DNA from: Rhabditophanes sp. KR3021
Lineage: Eukaryota > Nematoda > Chromadorea > Rhabditida > Alloionematidae
Direction: 5' to 3'
Length of the DNA stretch: 64,000 bases
NCBI GenBank assembly: GCA_963281155.1
Contig: CAUJLY010000006.1
Location: 8,370,001-8,434,000, forward strand
Every line of letters begins with the position of its first letter. Positions within the stretch are counted from its first letter, which is position 1. Shown here in pieces: positions 52,019 to 61,901 of the stretch. The translations under genes and the position numbers were made by a program. The notes under the pieces are model-generated. The model was not told the origin of the DNA. It was given only the letters and a program-made list of their open reading frames with translations, and searched no databases.

Positions 52019-52166
52019 AACATTTATACTCTCTTTTCTAGTCTCAAAAATACATTATTAAACATATTATTTAATTAAATTGTATAAAGTAAACAAAAAG
52101 CTGTTGATTTGAATAAAGTGGAACACACTATATGTGTAAATTTAAACTTGATGCTCCTTTACTATT

Positions 52167-53516
52167 TTAAATATTTGAATCTGAGACAAGGCCTAGGGTT
52201 TGCATGGGCTTAACACCATAGTTTAGGGCTATCTCAAGACCATTTAGTATTTGATTTGGATGGTAAGGAATACCTTTGAGTTGTCTAACAAATTCTTCGT
52301 GACATCGTTCAGGATCTCCTGCAACTTCGACTGATAAATTGTCAGGATGAGAAGAAGGCAAATCTCTCAATGTATCAATGAAATCTTGTAATCTTCCGTT
52401 GAATCCAGGTGCAAAACATTCTGGGTCAATTGCGACAAAGCATTGTCCCAAATCAGCTTCAGCACTGGTTGCCATCCACCTGCGGACATTAGGACCCCAA
52501 TGAGATCCCGCCAAAATCCCACAGTATAATTCTACCATCGCACCAAGTCCATATCCTTTGTATCCACTGGATTCTTCGGCTCCACCAAGTGGTGCCAATC
52601 CCCCACCATTCAAAATAGTTGATGGGTCAGTCGAAACCTCCCCAGTAGAAGAAACACCCCAAGTAACTGGTACTTGTTGTTGCTTTCTTTTAGCCAATTC
52701 AATTTTACCAATAGCTACTGACGTTGTCGCCATATCCAAAACAAACGAGTCGTTATTCAAAGCTGGGGCAGCAACTGACAGAGGATTTGTTCCTAGAGCT
52801 GCTTTGCTTGAACGAGTAGGGAAAGTAAGTGGAGAAGTATTTGTAAAAGACATGCCAATCAAGCCTTCGTTCATGCATTGCAAAGCATATGCTCCAGCAA
52901 TTCCATAATGGTTTGAACCTTTGGTGACAACCCAGCCAACTCCGTGTTCCTTACACTTGTCAATTGCGATTTTCGTGCAAAAATCAGCAACTACTGGTCC
53001 CAGTAAGTTTGATCCATCTACCCAAGCAGTAGATCCTTTAGATTTTAAAATAATGGGAACTCCATCTCCTTTGCAAATATTGGACTGAACATCTTTCATG
53101 TACATTTCTATAAGACTTTGATTAAAAAAGAGATTATATTTAATATTTACCTAAGCGATTGATTCCGTGGCTGTAATGCCCACGATTATCTCCTAAAACT
53201 AAGACTCGAGCCAGCATAGATGCATGTTCTGGATTTGTTCCAACTGCTTTCATACAATCCACAACAAACCGAATAACCTGAAAATATAATTAAATAAAAT
53301 TAATGATCCCCGGCTTACTTCATCTTTTTCAACAATTTCATATGCAGCATAGTCAATTTTCTTCTTCTCCAACGAAGCAACTGTTGATGACATTGTCAAT
53401 GAACTAAAGTTAATTTGCTGAGTTTTATGAGTATATTTAGAAAAATCATTTGTTAACAATTTACTATTAATACTTTTTGCAGCAAATAAATAAAAACAAG
53501 CAGAATGTCTAAGCAT
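52167..53516 (-). CDS. malate/L-lactate dehydrogenase (Ldh_2 family)
   Basis: Exons 53319-53516, 53151-53277 and 52167-53107 join in correct phase; up to 421 aa. It is an NAD(P)-dependent 2-oxoacid reductase of the Ldh_2 superfamily (malate, lactate, ureidoglycolate type), unrelated to classical LDH. Visible family motifs: GHYSHGINRL in exon 2, the catalytic-region SNHYGIAGAYA, GTNPLSVAAPA, LDMATTSVAIGKIELA, STDP and the nucleotide-site GYKGYGLGAMVE. Two starts are possible. Met at 53516 gives a 41-residue basic, Ser/Lys/Phe-rich leader that could be mitochondrial, and Met at 53393, just before SSTVASLEKKK, gives a cytosolic form. A TTTAG acceptor lies 18 nt before the upstream ATG. The exact substrate is not decidable from sequence. 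Confidence 0.88.
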
Positions 53517-53534
53517 TTTAAATTGAACGAGAGA

Positions 53535-54186
53535 CTAAACAATTAATTAATAAACATACTTAAATTGCAACTAACTAAAAGCCTATAGTACAAGATCAAC
53601 TCAGAAATAAGTATCTAAAAGCATGTACCATAATCTAGACTTCTAGCTAGTAGTTTGCAAATATAATGAATAATATCACGGAATGGTCGACTATATATAC
53701 AAAATAATTAATCAAAAATTAACGCCTATCACCAAAAAACATTTAGTTTCATACAAAATAGGTAATATTAATAAGCTTCGCGTGCTTTTGTGTTAATAAC
53801 GTCCATTTTGGATGTATGGTCTTTGATTTTAATACTAAATATTGCTTAATGGAGAGTGTAAAAAGCCCAACAAATAAAAAAGAGTCTCAAGATTAATCCG
53901 CGATCGCTGGGTTTGGATTAAACCGTCTTCTTTGTCATTGGCAATTGTTTATTATTAGAACAGTTTATTGAACGTAACACTAATTTACTTTCGTAAATGC
54001 ACGTAAACAAAATACATAAACATCTTTCTTTCAATGAAAGGTATCGTCACGTTTATAATAAAAATATTTATTTTGGGAATAAAAAATGAATAAATTAAAA
54101 GTTATTAAATTAAAGTTTTCGTCAGCTTGTCAATTGCTGCAAATTTAATACTACATATACTTGATAATCAACATGATTACAATTTA
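53535..54186. other. intergenic region
   Basis: AT-rich spacer that contains the LDH-type gene's 5' side and the 3' side of the SET-domain gene. Nothing else is recognised. Confidence 0.5.
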
Positions 54187-57100
54187 TTATTTTCTAGATC
54201 TTGTTCTTACGGACACAATCTTTTCTACACACGGTGGTGGTTCATTGCGCTTACTAAGCCTCTTTGCTATAGGTGCCGTGTCTGGTTTTAGTTTCCTTGA
54301 TATAGATTCGGGGTCAGACTTAGACTTTTTCAAAACTGGTTCAGTGTCGTATTTAAGCCTTTTTTCTAAAGATTCAAGATCTTTTCGAAGCTTCCTATCT
54401 AAGGATACGGCTTCATTTACAATTTTTGTTTCTGCAGGAACATTGCTCTTTCTAAGTCTCCTCTCAAACGACTCGTTTGCAATCTTTGACTCAACTGATA
54501 CATTGCTTTTCTTAGATTTTCTATCCAACGACTCACACACTGCTACATTTTTTGTCTCCACAGGTGTATCATCTTTTCTTAGTCTTCTATTCAAAGATTC
54601 AGTGACAGTTTTGGCAGCAACAGATCCAATGTCTTTGCTAAGTCTCTTACTTGGCAGTATTTTTGCAAGTTTTCTAGCTGTAATGTCTTTGATAAATGGC
54701 ACTTCTGGATTATGACGGATCAATTTAGCTTCAAATTGTAAATTATCCCTTCTAAATTTCCGTTCAAACGATGCGTTCAATTTCACAACTTTGTTTTCAA
54801 CCGGAGCAATTGGAGTAGTCATAGAATGTATGTCTGAGAATGCATTCATATTTGTTGTTTCAGTTTCAACAGGAACATTTGTTTCTACGGTAGCACTCGT
54901 AAGTTTTGCTGCAACTGAAGTACTTATATGGTTTGCTACAACTGGAGTACTTATATTTTTTGGTTCAACTAGAGTATTTCTAACTCTCGATTCAACAGGA
55001 GTTTTTTTAACTTTCGCTCCAATTGGAGAACTTGCAATTTTTCCTTCACCTGCATTACTTAGAACTTTCCGTTTAACAGGAGTACTTATAACTTTCCGTT
55101 CAGCAGGAGTATTTTTAACTTTTGGTTCAACAGGAGTTCTTGCAACTCTTGCTGCAGTCGAATTATTTGTAATTCTCGATCCAACTGAAGAAGTACTTGC
55201 AATTATCGCTCCAATTGAAGTATTTTTAACTCTTTTTCGAATTAAAGAAGTACTTGAAAGTCTTGCTCCAACGGGAGTATTTTTAGATTTCGGCTCAACA
55301 GGAGTACTTGCAATTCTTGTTCCAATTGAATTATTTGTAAATCTTGCTCTAATTGGCGAAGTACTTGCAATTCTAGCTCCAATTGAAGTGTTTGTGGTTT
55401 TCGAACCAACTGAAGTTTTTTTTGCTTTTGGTCCAACGGCAGTAATTTCAACTTTCACTCCAAGAGCTGTATTTGTAACTCTCGCTCCAACTGAAGAAGC
55501 AGTTGAAACTTTTGTTCTAATTGCCGCATTTTTAACCTTTGCATTAATAGGAGCAATTGCAACTTTTTCTCCAACTGGAGTGTTCGTAACCTTCGCTCCA
55601 ACCGCAGTATTTTTAGATTTTGGTTTAAATGAATTATTTGTCATTTTCACTCCAACTGTAGTACTTTTAACTTTCACACCAACTAGATTATTTTTAACTT
55701 TAATTCCAACTGGAGTATTTTTGACTTTCCCCCCAACTGAAATGTTTTTAATTTTTGCTACAACAGAAGTACTTGTGATATTTGCTTCAACAAGACTCCT
55801 TTTACATTTTGCTTGAAAAGTATTATTTTGGAATAATCTTTTAAATGGTACAATGTCATTGCTAAGCATTGTTTCTAAAAGTTTTTCCTCTACTACCGTT
55901 TCTGCTTCCTGAGACCGATCATCAGCATTTTTAAGCTGAACTATGCTTTGAGGATGAGCATTTTTTGTGAGAGATCTTCGTCCTCTTGGTCCTTCTGGTT
56001 TTCTATAGTTTATTGGCTTCTTTTCCACCACTATAGACGGTTTTGCAAGTTTCAACACAAAAGGTTCACAAGTTTTTCTAAGTTTAGTAATATATGATTC
56101 CGTGTTCCATTTGATTTTCTTTTCTACAGGTTCAGAATCTCTTCTAGACTTTATAAGATCACTTTCCAAGTCCATCTTAGACTTTTTATATACAGGTTCA
56201 ATGCTCTTTTTATTTTTGTTTGGGATAGGTTCAGGAAGTCTTTTAAGCTTCCTATCAGCAGATTCAGGTAGCATTTTGAGTTTCTTTTCTACAGGTTCAA
56301 CGCCTTTCTTAGATTTTCTGTCAACTAATTCAGCATCCCTCTTGAGTTTCCTTTCTTCGCATTCATTATCCTGCTTAAGCTTCTTTGCATGACATTTGGA
56401 ATGTGTAGCATCAATTTCAACAAAGTTCTTCTTCTGGTGATTATTATATTTGTAATCGAAAAACAATTCCTCTCCTTTCTGAATATTTTTATTCGCATAC
56501 ATAGCAATTCTTTGAATACCATTTACTATAACAATTTTCGCTAAGCAATTTGGACTTGATGAAGAACAATTGATAAACCTCGCCAAATTGCCATGCATAT
56601 ACGAGTCGACATGTTCATTTTCGTTCAACGAAAAAAGATAACTCCAACCAGTAGTGTCATAAATACGGCCCCTTCGTTCGGCTTCATTATTTGATAAAAC
56701 TTCTCCACAGTACTCAGTAATAAAATCACCCTTTTCAATAAAATCATCTGCATAAACTCCGAAGCCAGCAATGTCCGAATTGGCCACAATTAGTCTTCTG
56801 GTTACTCCTCGAGATAAGAATGAATTTTTACAAATAGGCTGGGCATCGGGCTTGGTGGTGTCACAATTACAATTTTTACAAAATCCTGGAACACACTCCC
56901 ATCCAAGTGTGAAGCAGGAACATTTCGTAGTTGAGCAGTCTCCATATTTACAATTACAACCAGTAAACTTAGCTGCACAATTGGGTGGGCAGAAACAATT
57001 TGGAGAGCAGATATTATTTGCAAGGGCACAAGGACAACCTAGAGCTTTTGAACATTCGCCCGCGTGATGACAAGGCTCATACGGCCTATAATTCTGATAC

Positions 57101-58371
57101 GTACCATTTTCCAAATAACTATGTGTAATAGTTTTTGAGAATACCGAATAGGGAACTTGTTTATCTGCTCCCTTTGCCAATGGAATTCTTTTTTGCACTT
57201 TAATGGTCTTTTTGCAAAATAATTCACAATAACTTGCTACTCTGTGGCATTCGATTGGTTCATTGAACATTCTCATAAAGTGGATCTTTATTTTGCAGTA
57301 ATCATCGCCATACAGAGCAAACATCAGAGGTAAATTAACGTTCTCGTAATAATTGAAACAGTCTTTGCTTTTGATGGCGCTTACTTTGCCATGCGTACAT
57401 GCCCTTCTCTTGAAGCAATCTATTCCACAGGGAGTTTTGGTTTTTATTTCTGCCGCATCTTCGGGGTCATAGTGTTGTTGTCGGGGATTGTTAATATTGT
57501 TTCTATCACAGCGACAACTATCTACTAAAGCACACCTTGAACACCATTTTATTGCTGTAAGAGGAACATGACTTAATGGATCTGATTTATCTGGTGTCAC
57601 ATATCCAAAACGACGTTCAAGGATGTTAATTGTGTCTTCAATCATTCTCAGCGAACCCATCAAAGGAAATAAATAGTGAAAATTAGTTATGACAGCTTTT
57701 TTCTCTAACTCGGGAAATGAATACATGATGGTACGCATGGAATCATAATATACAAAAGAATCCATCTTAATATTTGGATAATTATCGTGCAAGCCGCGAA
57801 CACCTTCAGGAAATATATCTAATTCATTTTCGTCTGGATTAAAAACGGCTTTTCCATTTTCCGCGTGAATGCTTTCCATTTGATGGTGCAAATATCCATC
57901 TTCTTCTCCTTTGAAATTTCTATCTGCGGTTGCATAAACACGGGCATTTCTAATTTGGCTAAAATCCGGAAAATGTTGTTCTGCAAAACAAATAATTTTT
58001 GTTTTAGTAACGGTTTTACAACTACTTTTGAAAAATTTATCCTCTGAATGCTTAAATTCAATTGGTTCACAAAAATTATTTACATCTGCACGACAGATAT
58101 TGGGATTGTCGATTTCAACATTATCTTCCTTTATTCTATTGTTCCTGACATGCCAAATCTTTCCCACATTAACGTCTGAATAAAATGGAACAATAGGTGG
58201 TGGGTTTGTTCTTCGATTCACAAACAAATCTCTATTTTTCTTAATCATTGAGTCATTTTTCCCTGAGTTCTTATTATTGATAGTGACAATACCAGCTAAT
58301 ATTTTTGCACATATTTTAGGATCCGCACCAGTTGGATTTTCACAGGTCAACAAAAAAGTTGACAAATCCAT
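54187..58371 (-). CDS. Enhancer-of-zeste-like SET histone methyltransferase with repetitive tail
   Basis: Intronless frame of 1394 aa; the ATG is at 58371, with a CTTTATAG acceptor 11 nt upstream. It resembles EZH/E(z)/MES-2, the catalytic subunit of PRC2 that methylates H3K27. N-terminal EZH regions include EDGYLHHQ and the SANT/MCSS region around residue 340. The CXC domain (about 430-505) has the typical Cys pattern (CHHAGECSKALGCPC, CNCKYGDCSTTKCSC). The SET domain (about 520-650) has GFGVYA, EYCGEVLS, YLFSLNE, ARFINCSSSSPNC and GEELFFDYKY. The NHS motif reads NCS with one extra Ser, and the EZH2 Tyr641 position is Thr, so activity or specificity may be changed. Residues 655-1394 are a Lys/Arg/Ser/Thr/Val-rich tail of tandem repeats without known homology. 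AATAAA overlaps the stop codon. Confidence 0.87.
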   Translation of the reverse strand: MDLSTFLLTCENPTGADPKICAKILAGIVTINNKNSGKNDSMIKKNRDLFVNRRTNPPPIVPFYSDVNVGKIWHVRNNRIKEDNVEIDNPNICRADVNNFCEPIEFKHSEDKFFKSSCKTVTKTKIICFAEQHFPDFSQIRNARVYATADRNFKGEEDGYLHHQMESIHAENGKAVFNPDENELDIFPEGVRGLHDNYPNIKMDSFVYYDSMRTIMYSFPELEKKAVITNFHYLFPLMGSLRMIEDTINILERRFGYVTPDKSDPLSHVPLTAIKWCSRCALVDSCRCDRNNINNPRQQHYDPEDAAEIKTKTPCGIDCFKRRACTHGKVSAIKSKDCFNYYENVNLPLMFALYGDDYCKIKIHFMRMFNEPIECHRVASYCELFCKKTIKVQKRIPLAKGADKQVPYSVFSKTITHSYLENGTYQNYRPYEPCHHAGECSKALGCPCALANNICSPNCFCPPNCAAKFTGCNCKYGDCSTTKCSCFTLGWECVPGFCKNCNCDTTKPDAQPICKNSFLSRGVTRRLIVANSDIAGFGVYADDFIEKGDFITEYCGEVLSNNEAERRGRIYDTTGWSYLFSLNENEHVDSYMHGNLARFINCSSSSPNCLAKIVIVNGIQRIAMYANKNIQKGEELFFDYKYNNHQKKNFVEIDATHSKCHAKKLKQDNECEERKLKRDAELVDRKSKKGVEPVEKKLKMLPESADRKLKRLPEPIPNKNKKSIEPVYKKSKMDLESDLIKSRRDSEPVEKKIKWNTESYITKLRKTCEPFVLKLAKPSIVVEKKPINYRKPEGPRGRRSLTKNAHPQSIVQLKNADDRSQEAETVVEEKLLETMLSNDIVPFKRLFQNNTFQAKCKRSLVEANITSTSVVAKIKNISVGGKVKNTPVGIKVKNNLVGVKVKSTTVGVKMTNNSFKPKSKNTAVGAKVTNTPVGEKVAIAPINAKVKNAAIRTKVSTASSVGARVTNTALGVKVEITAVGPKAKKTSVGSKTTNTSIGARIASTSPIRARFTNNSIGTRIASTPVEPKSKNTPVGARLSSTSLIRKRVKNTSIGAIIASTSSVGSRITNNSTAARVARTPVEPKVKNTPAERKVISTPVKRKVLSNAGEGKIASSPIGAKVKKTPVESRVRNTLVEPKNISTPVVANHISTSVAAKLTSATVETNVPVETETTNMNAFSDIHSMTTPIAPVENKVVKLNASFERKFRRDNLQFEAKLIRHNPEVPFIKDITARKLAKILPSKRLSKDIGSVAAKTVTESLNRRLRKDDTPVETKNVAVCESLDRKSKKSNVSVESKIANESFERRLRKSNVPAETKIVNEAVSLDRKLRKDLESLEKRLKYDTEPVLKKSKSDPESISRKLKPDTAPIAKRLSKRNEPPPCVEKIVSVRTRSRK
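54250..54620 (-). repeat. C-terminal ESLxRKLRK-type coding repeats
   Basis: The last 120 residues of the EZH-like protein hold units related to the array at 56040-56379, first with a longer 20-22 residue spacing (ESLDRKSKK, ESFERRLRK, VSLDRKLRK) and then four regular 11-residue units. It is probably a duplicated outpost of that array. Confidence 0.65.
54886..55778 (-). repeat. 27-bp coding repeat, about 33 copies
   Basis: In the tail of the EZH-like protein a 9-residue unit with consensus TPVGxKVKN (variants TSIGARIAS, TPVEPKSKN) is repeated about 33 times, which equals a 27-bp DNA unit. A few units have 10 residues. Long open frames on the opposite strand here are caused by this periodicity. 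Confidence 0.85.
56040..56379 (-). repeat. 33-bp coding repeat, about 10 copies
   Basis: Just after the SET domain an 11-residue unit is repeated about ten times (for example GVEPVEKKLKM, LPESADRKLKR, DSEPVEKKIKW), alternating EPVxKKxK and ESxxRKLKR forms. Related 11-residue units (DLESLEKRLKY, DTEPVLKKSKS, DPESISRKLKP) return at the very C-terminus, about 54250-54400. Confidence 0.8.
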
Positions 58372-58383
58372 TTTTGACAAGTC

Positions 58384-60505
58384 TATAAAGAACTAAAATA
58401 TGTTTAATGGGGCTTTTAGATAAAGATGATGGATGCAAGTTAAATGTACGAATATAAATAACAAATTGTAGACGTTTTAGTCTTGTAACAATTAAAAAAT
58501 ACAATTTCCAGTAAGTCATTAATAAGTTATTGTAGGATACAGTGCCTTAACACAAGACGACAACATTGTTTACCAATACAGACGCGTAAGGTAAGCTTCG
58601 TACCAATGTGTCAATCATAGGATGCGAGAGGATGTTAAAATTTATTTACAATAAAACAGTCGATTTGTGCTAAATATTGTTTTACAAATTTTCTGTTGAC
58701 TTAAAAGATTATAAGTGACGTATAATTCAGTGAAGATTGTGGTTACACACGCTCTTTCATGTTCAGATAGCACTATACCTTACAAGTTATCTAGTTAAGA
58801 TTAATGAGTGGAGGGTGGTGTCTTAGATTAAAAAAGACTCTAACGTGTCTAAATTTAATGCAGCGAGTATTCCATCGTAATGGGTCTGTAACTTTTAAAA
58901 AAACTAATTGAAAAAACGTTAGTTAACTTTTGCTATAGCATTAATAATTCTGTACAAGATTAATGTGATGCTTTTGAATATAAGTTTTTCACATTTTCAA
59001 AGGCTAAAAAATAATATTTAAAAATGTAAATAAACCATCTATCGTAAATATCTCACGAAGCTGTGCCTATATTAAATACAAATAAGCTGCTGCAAAAGCC
59101 TATTTTGATGATTACTTAGTGTAATAATAACGAATTATTTTAATGATAAGTTTCGTTTAATTGGAATCTAAAAAACGTGATATGTGCTACTTTTACATTA
59201 ATGGAATTTCCTAACATAATACTCTTTAATACTTTAATGAATTATGAGTTTGGGTTTTCATCAATTAGAAGTTTGTTTGTATTTATTAACTTTAAGTTCT
59301 ACCCTTAATAGTTGTAAGTTTTTTATTTATCAACTACAATCGGATATAGTAACCATAATAAATATGTTTTGTGCTTCAATTATCAATCTACAAGTAGAAT
59401 ATATTTTTATGCCTGAAAGAACCAATATTTGGGTGATCAAAAAAGAGATGTTCCAAGTGTTATTAATTTTGTGTGTATGTTTCAGTTTATTATGCTATCA
59501 AAATGTAAGTTATAAGCTTTGAACTTTAAAAACATTATAATTGAGTAGAGAGATGTCGTGTCAAATATCCCAGTCTTCATTCAAGACCAGATTTGACAAT
59601 TTAAAAACATACCAATTTTACACAATAAAATGTTGAGATCTGTATATATTCATTTTAAAATATAGAGGTTCATTTCTTTTTCCAACACAATGCGAATAAT
59701 ATATTACAACATCAAAAGATATGTCTTTTGAGAACCTAACAAAATGTTATGTCAAATTTTAATCATCATAAAGCTTTTTGTTGCAATTTTTTAAACAATC
59801 TTTTGAACATTTATTTTGATTGTTGCAACAAGTTTGTAGATTCTCTCTAAAAACACAGCAAAATATTGTCGTGTGTTAGATTTGGAAGGATCTTATAAAT
59901 AGTCAAGCCAAAGTACAAATTTGCTATAAGGTTAGGTTAGTATCTCCTTTTTCAATCTATTAGTTGACATAATCAGACTTAACAACACAATTACCAAATA
60001 ATCTTTGTGTTCAGCTTAGGATAGATACTACGACATTCCTATTATGACTTATTCTAAACCATATCTACTCAATGTTTACTAATTTGTTTTCACGATTAAA
60101 GATGATGCTAGCTTTAAATATGCTACAATACCCTCTCAGAAGACACTCTTAATAAGCATTTTTACACCTTCAATCTGCATATATTTGTCTTGCAAGTTGA
60201 TTACCATAAATATGCACACTAAAAAGAAATATTAACTCGGTGTGTCATCGCCAAGACCCATATTATTACTCTTAAACAACATTGATGTAGGTGTCAATTT
60301 TTCTTTTGAAGCACCTTCTACAGTTTTAGTTTTTTTAGCTGTCACGATCATTTAATTAAAATTAAACTCCAACCCAATATACACCCTCCCTACAAAAAAC
60401 ATTGTACACTGAAGTGTCAAGGATAAGAGTGTCCATTCAACTAAAATTTAATTTAATTTGTTTTGTTCATTTAATCACTGTACTATATATTGAATTACCT
60501 TTCCA
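58384..60505. other. intergenic region, mostly without features
   Basis: About 2.1 kb of AT-rich DNA between divergent genes. The only candidate is a possible tiny two-exon secreted peptide at 59449-59596, listed separately. Confidence 0.5.
59449..59596 (+). CDS. possible short secreted peptide, two exons
   Basis: ATG at 59449 opens a 19-residue hydrophobic leader (FQVLLILCVCFSLLCYQN) that ends at a GTAAGT donor (exon to 59504). Splicing to an AG at 59548 in phase 0 would give 15 more residues, RDVVSNIPVFIQDQI, before TGA at 59596, with AATAAA about 30 nt beyond. The product would be a 34-residue preprotein. The acceptor lacks a pyrimidine tract and there is no homology, so this may be chance. 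Confidence 0.2.
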
Positions 60506-60514
60506 GATTAAACA

Positions 60515-61000
60515 ATGAAAAATCAAGCTATTTTGTTTTTGCTTTCGACATTTTTCTTAAATGTTATTGCATATCCAGTAAGCTAATAAATTCATTTACT
60601 TATTTATTATTCATTATTTTAGAAAGTATCCCCGGAAGAAGATGCAAACTGGAGAATAATAGATGCTTTCTCCGAAACAACGAAGCAAGCAGCACAAGGG
60701 TTGTCTGAAAACGCCAGTCAAGCCTTTGGAAATGTAAGAGATACTTTAGGAAACTGGTTCCTGGGTGCTAAGGAATCAGTTAATAATAAATTGGATGATT
60801 TGACTAATAACTTCGACAGCGCAAGACAGGGTGTATTTGAAAAGTTTAATGAGTTCTCTAATACTGCTGGAGATACATTAGGCCAAACTAAGAATCATCT
60901 TGAAAAAGTTGTTGAAACGGCAGAGGGATACGTTAATGAAGTTAAAAGAAGTGTTGGCGCGAATGTTCTTAAGGACTTGTCTGAAGAAACCTTATTTTAA
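60515..61000 (+). CDS. small secreted amphipathic-helical protein
   Basis: Exons 60515-60577 and 60623-61000 join in phase 0 over a 45-nt intron; 146 aa. The first exon is almost exactly the signal peptide (KNQAILFLLSTFFLNVIAYP). The mature part has no Cys and is rich in Ala, Asn, Glu, Lys and Thr, with patterns such as AAQGLSENASQAFGNVRDTLGNW and LGQTKNHLEKVVETAEG broken into roughly 11-residue amphipathic helices. This resembles apolipoprotein-like or LEA-like extracellular proteins, suggesting lipid binding or protein protection in body fluid, but I recognise no named family. A TTTCCAG acceptor lies 8 nt before the ATG, and AATAAA lies at 61042. Confidence 0.75.
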
Positions 61001-61901
61001 TGTGTTGCAAATATTGTCAATCTTTCGCTGTTTTTATCTCTAATAAAAGTAATAACCTGCTCCTGATTATTTAGATGTAATAACCAATTACTTTTTATCA
61101 TAAAGTGAATCCTCTTTTCTTTTTTACGAATGCTTAATAACTGTTTTCTATTTATTTAAAAATATTTTACGAACCAAATGTTGAATATTTTTTATTTTAC
61201 AATTCGAATTATATTTATTTACAAAAGGGTAATTTCTCTTGAAATCAGGGATAGTATCTTTTGCTTTCATATAATTGTTAGGTAAAATGAATGTTCGTAT
61301 TTTATATTAACAATTGTGGATGCATATGGCTGGGTAAATAAACATTTTCGAAGGTAAAAGGATGCATTAATTGAATAGAAGTCAAAAAATACAAATAATT
61401 GGGTTGTGCTAGAGGTGAATGCGAAGTTATGAAAATTAAAAGTATCTATTTTACTCTTATTGAACAAGAAAACATATTTGTTATATTGTTAATAATTAAT
61501 AAATTGGTATATATTTGGATATAAAAATGAAGTTACATAATAATGATATAAAAAGATATAAAAGGTTGAGACAAAAGATGTGCTTGGCTTATAATATTTG
61601 TAGAGAAACGTTGATGTCGTAAACTGTAAATGCGTTCTCTGTTGAAGATATTATTTGGATGTGACAAATTCAGTTTAATCTTTCTTTATTTTTATTTAGT
61701 AGACCAAAACAATATATTGTATTATAAAGTAGCTGGATATATGCTGCGTCTGGACTTTTTGTGGTTTTGTTTGCTGTTAACAGGTGTTTTTGACGATGAT
61801 GATAAAAGAAGAGAGATTAATATTGCGGTTATATAGCTTCTTCAAGATCATTAAGGCATCTTGTGGTAAATATAACAAAAAATTATTTTTAAATTTGCAA
61901 T
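61001..61901. other. intergenic region
   Basis: AT-rich 3' spacer shared by the small secreted protein gene and vinculin. It has an AATAAA at 61042 and no recognisable gene. Confidence 0.5.

Noticed and set aside
54791..55816. 341-residue open frame on the plus strand
   Set aside because: It is antisense to the repeat array of the EZH-like gene and exists only because the 27-bp periodicity keeps this frame open; its hydrophobic repetitive product has no start context or homology.
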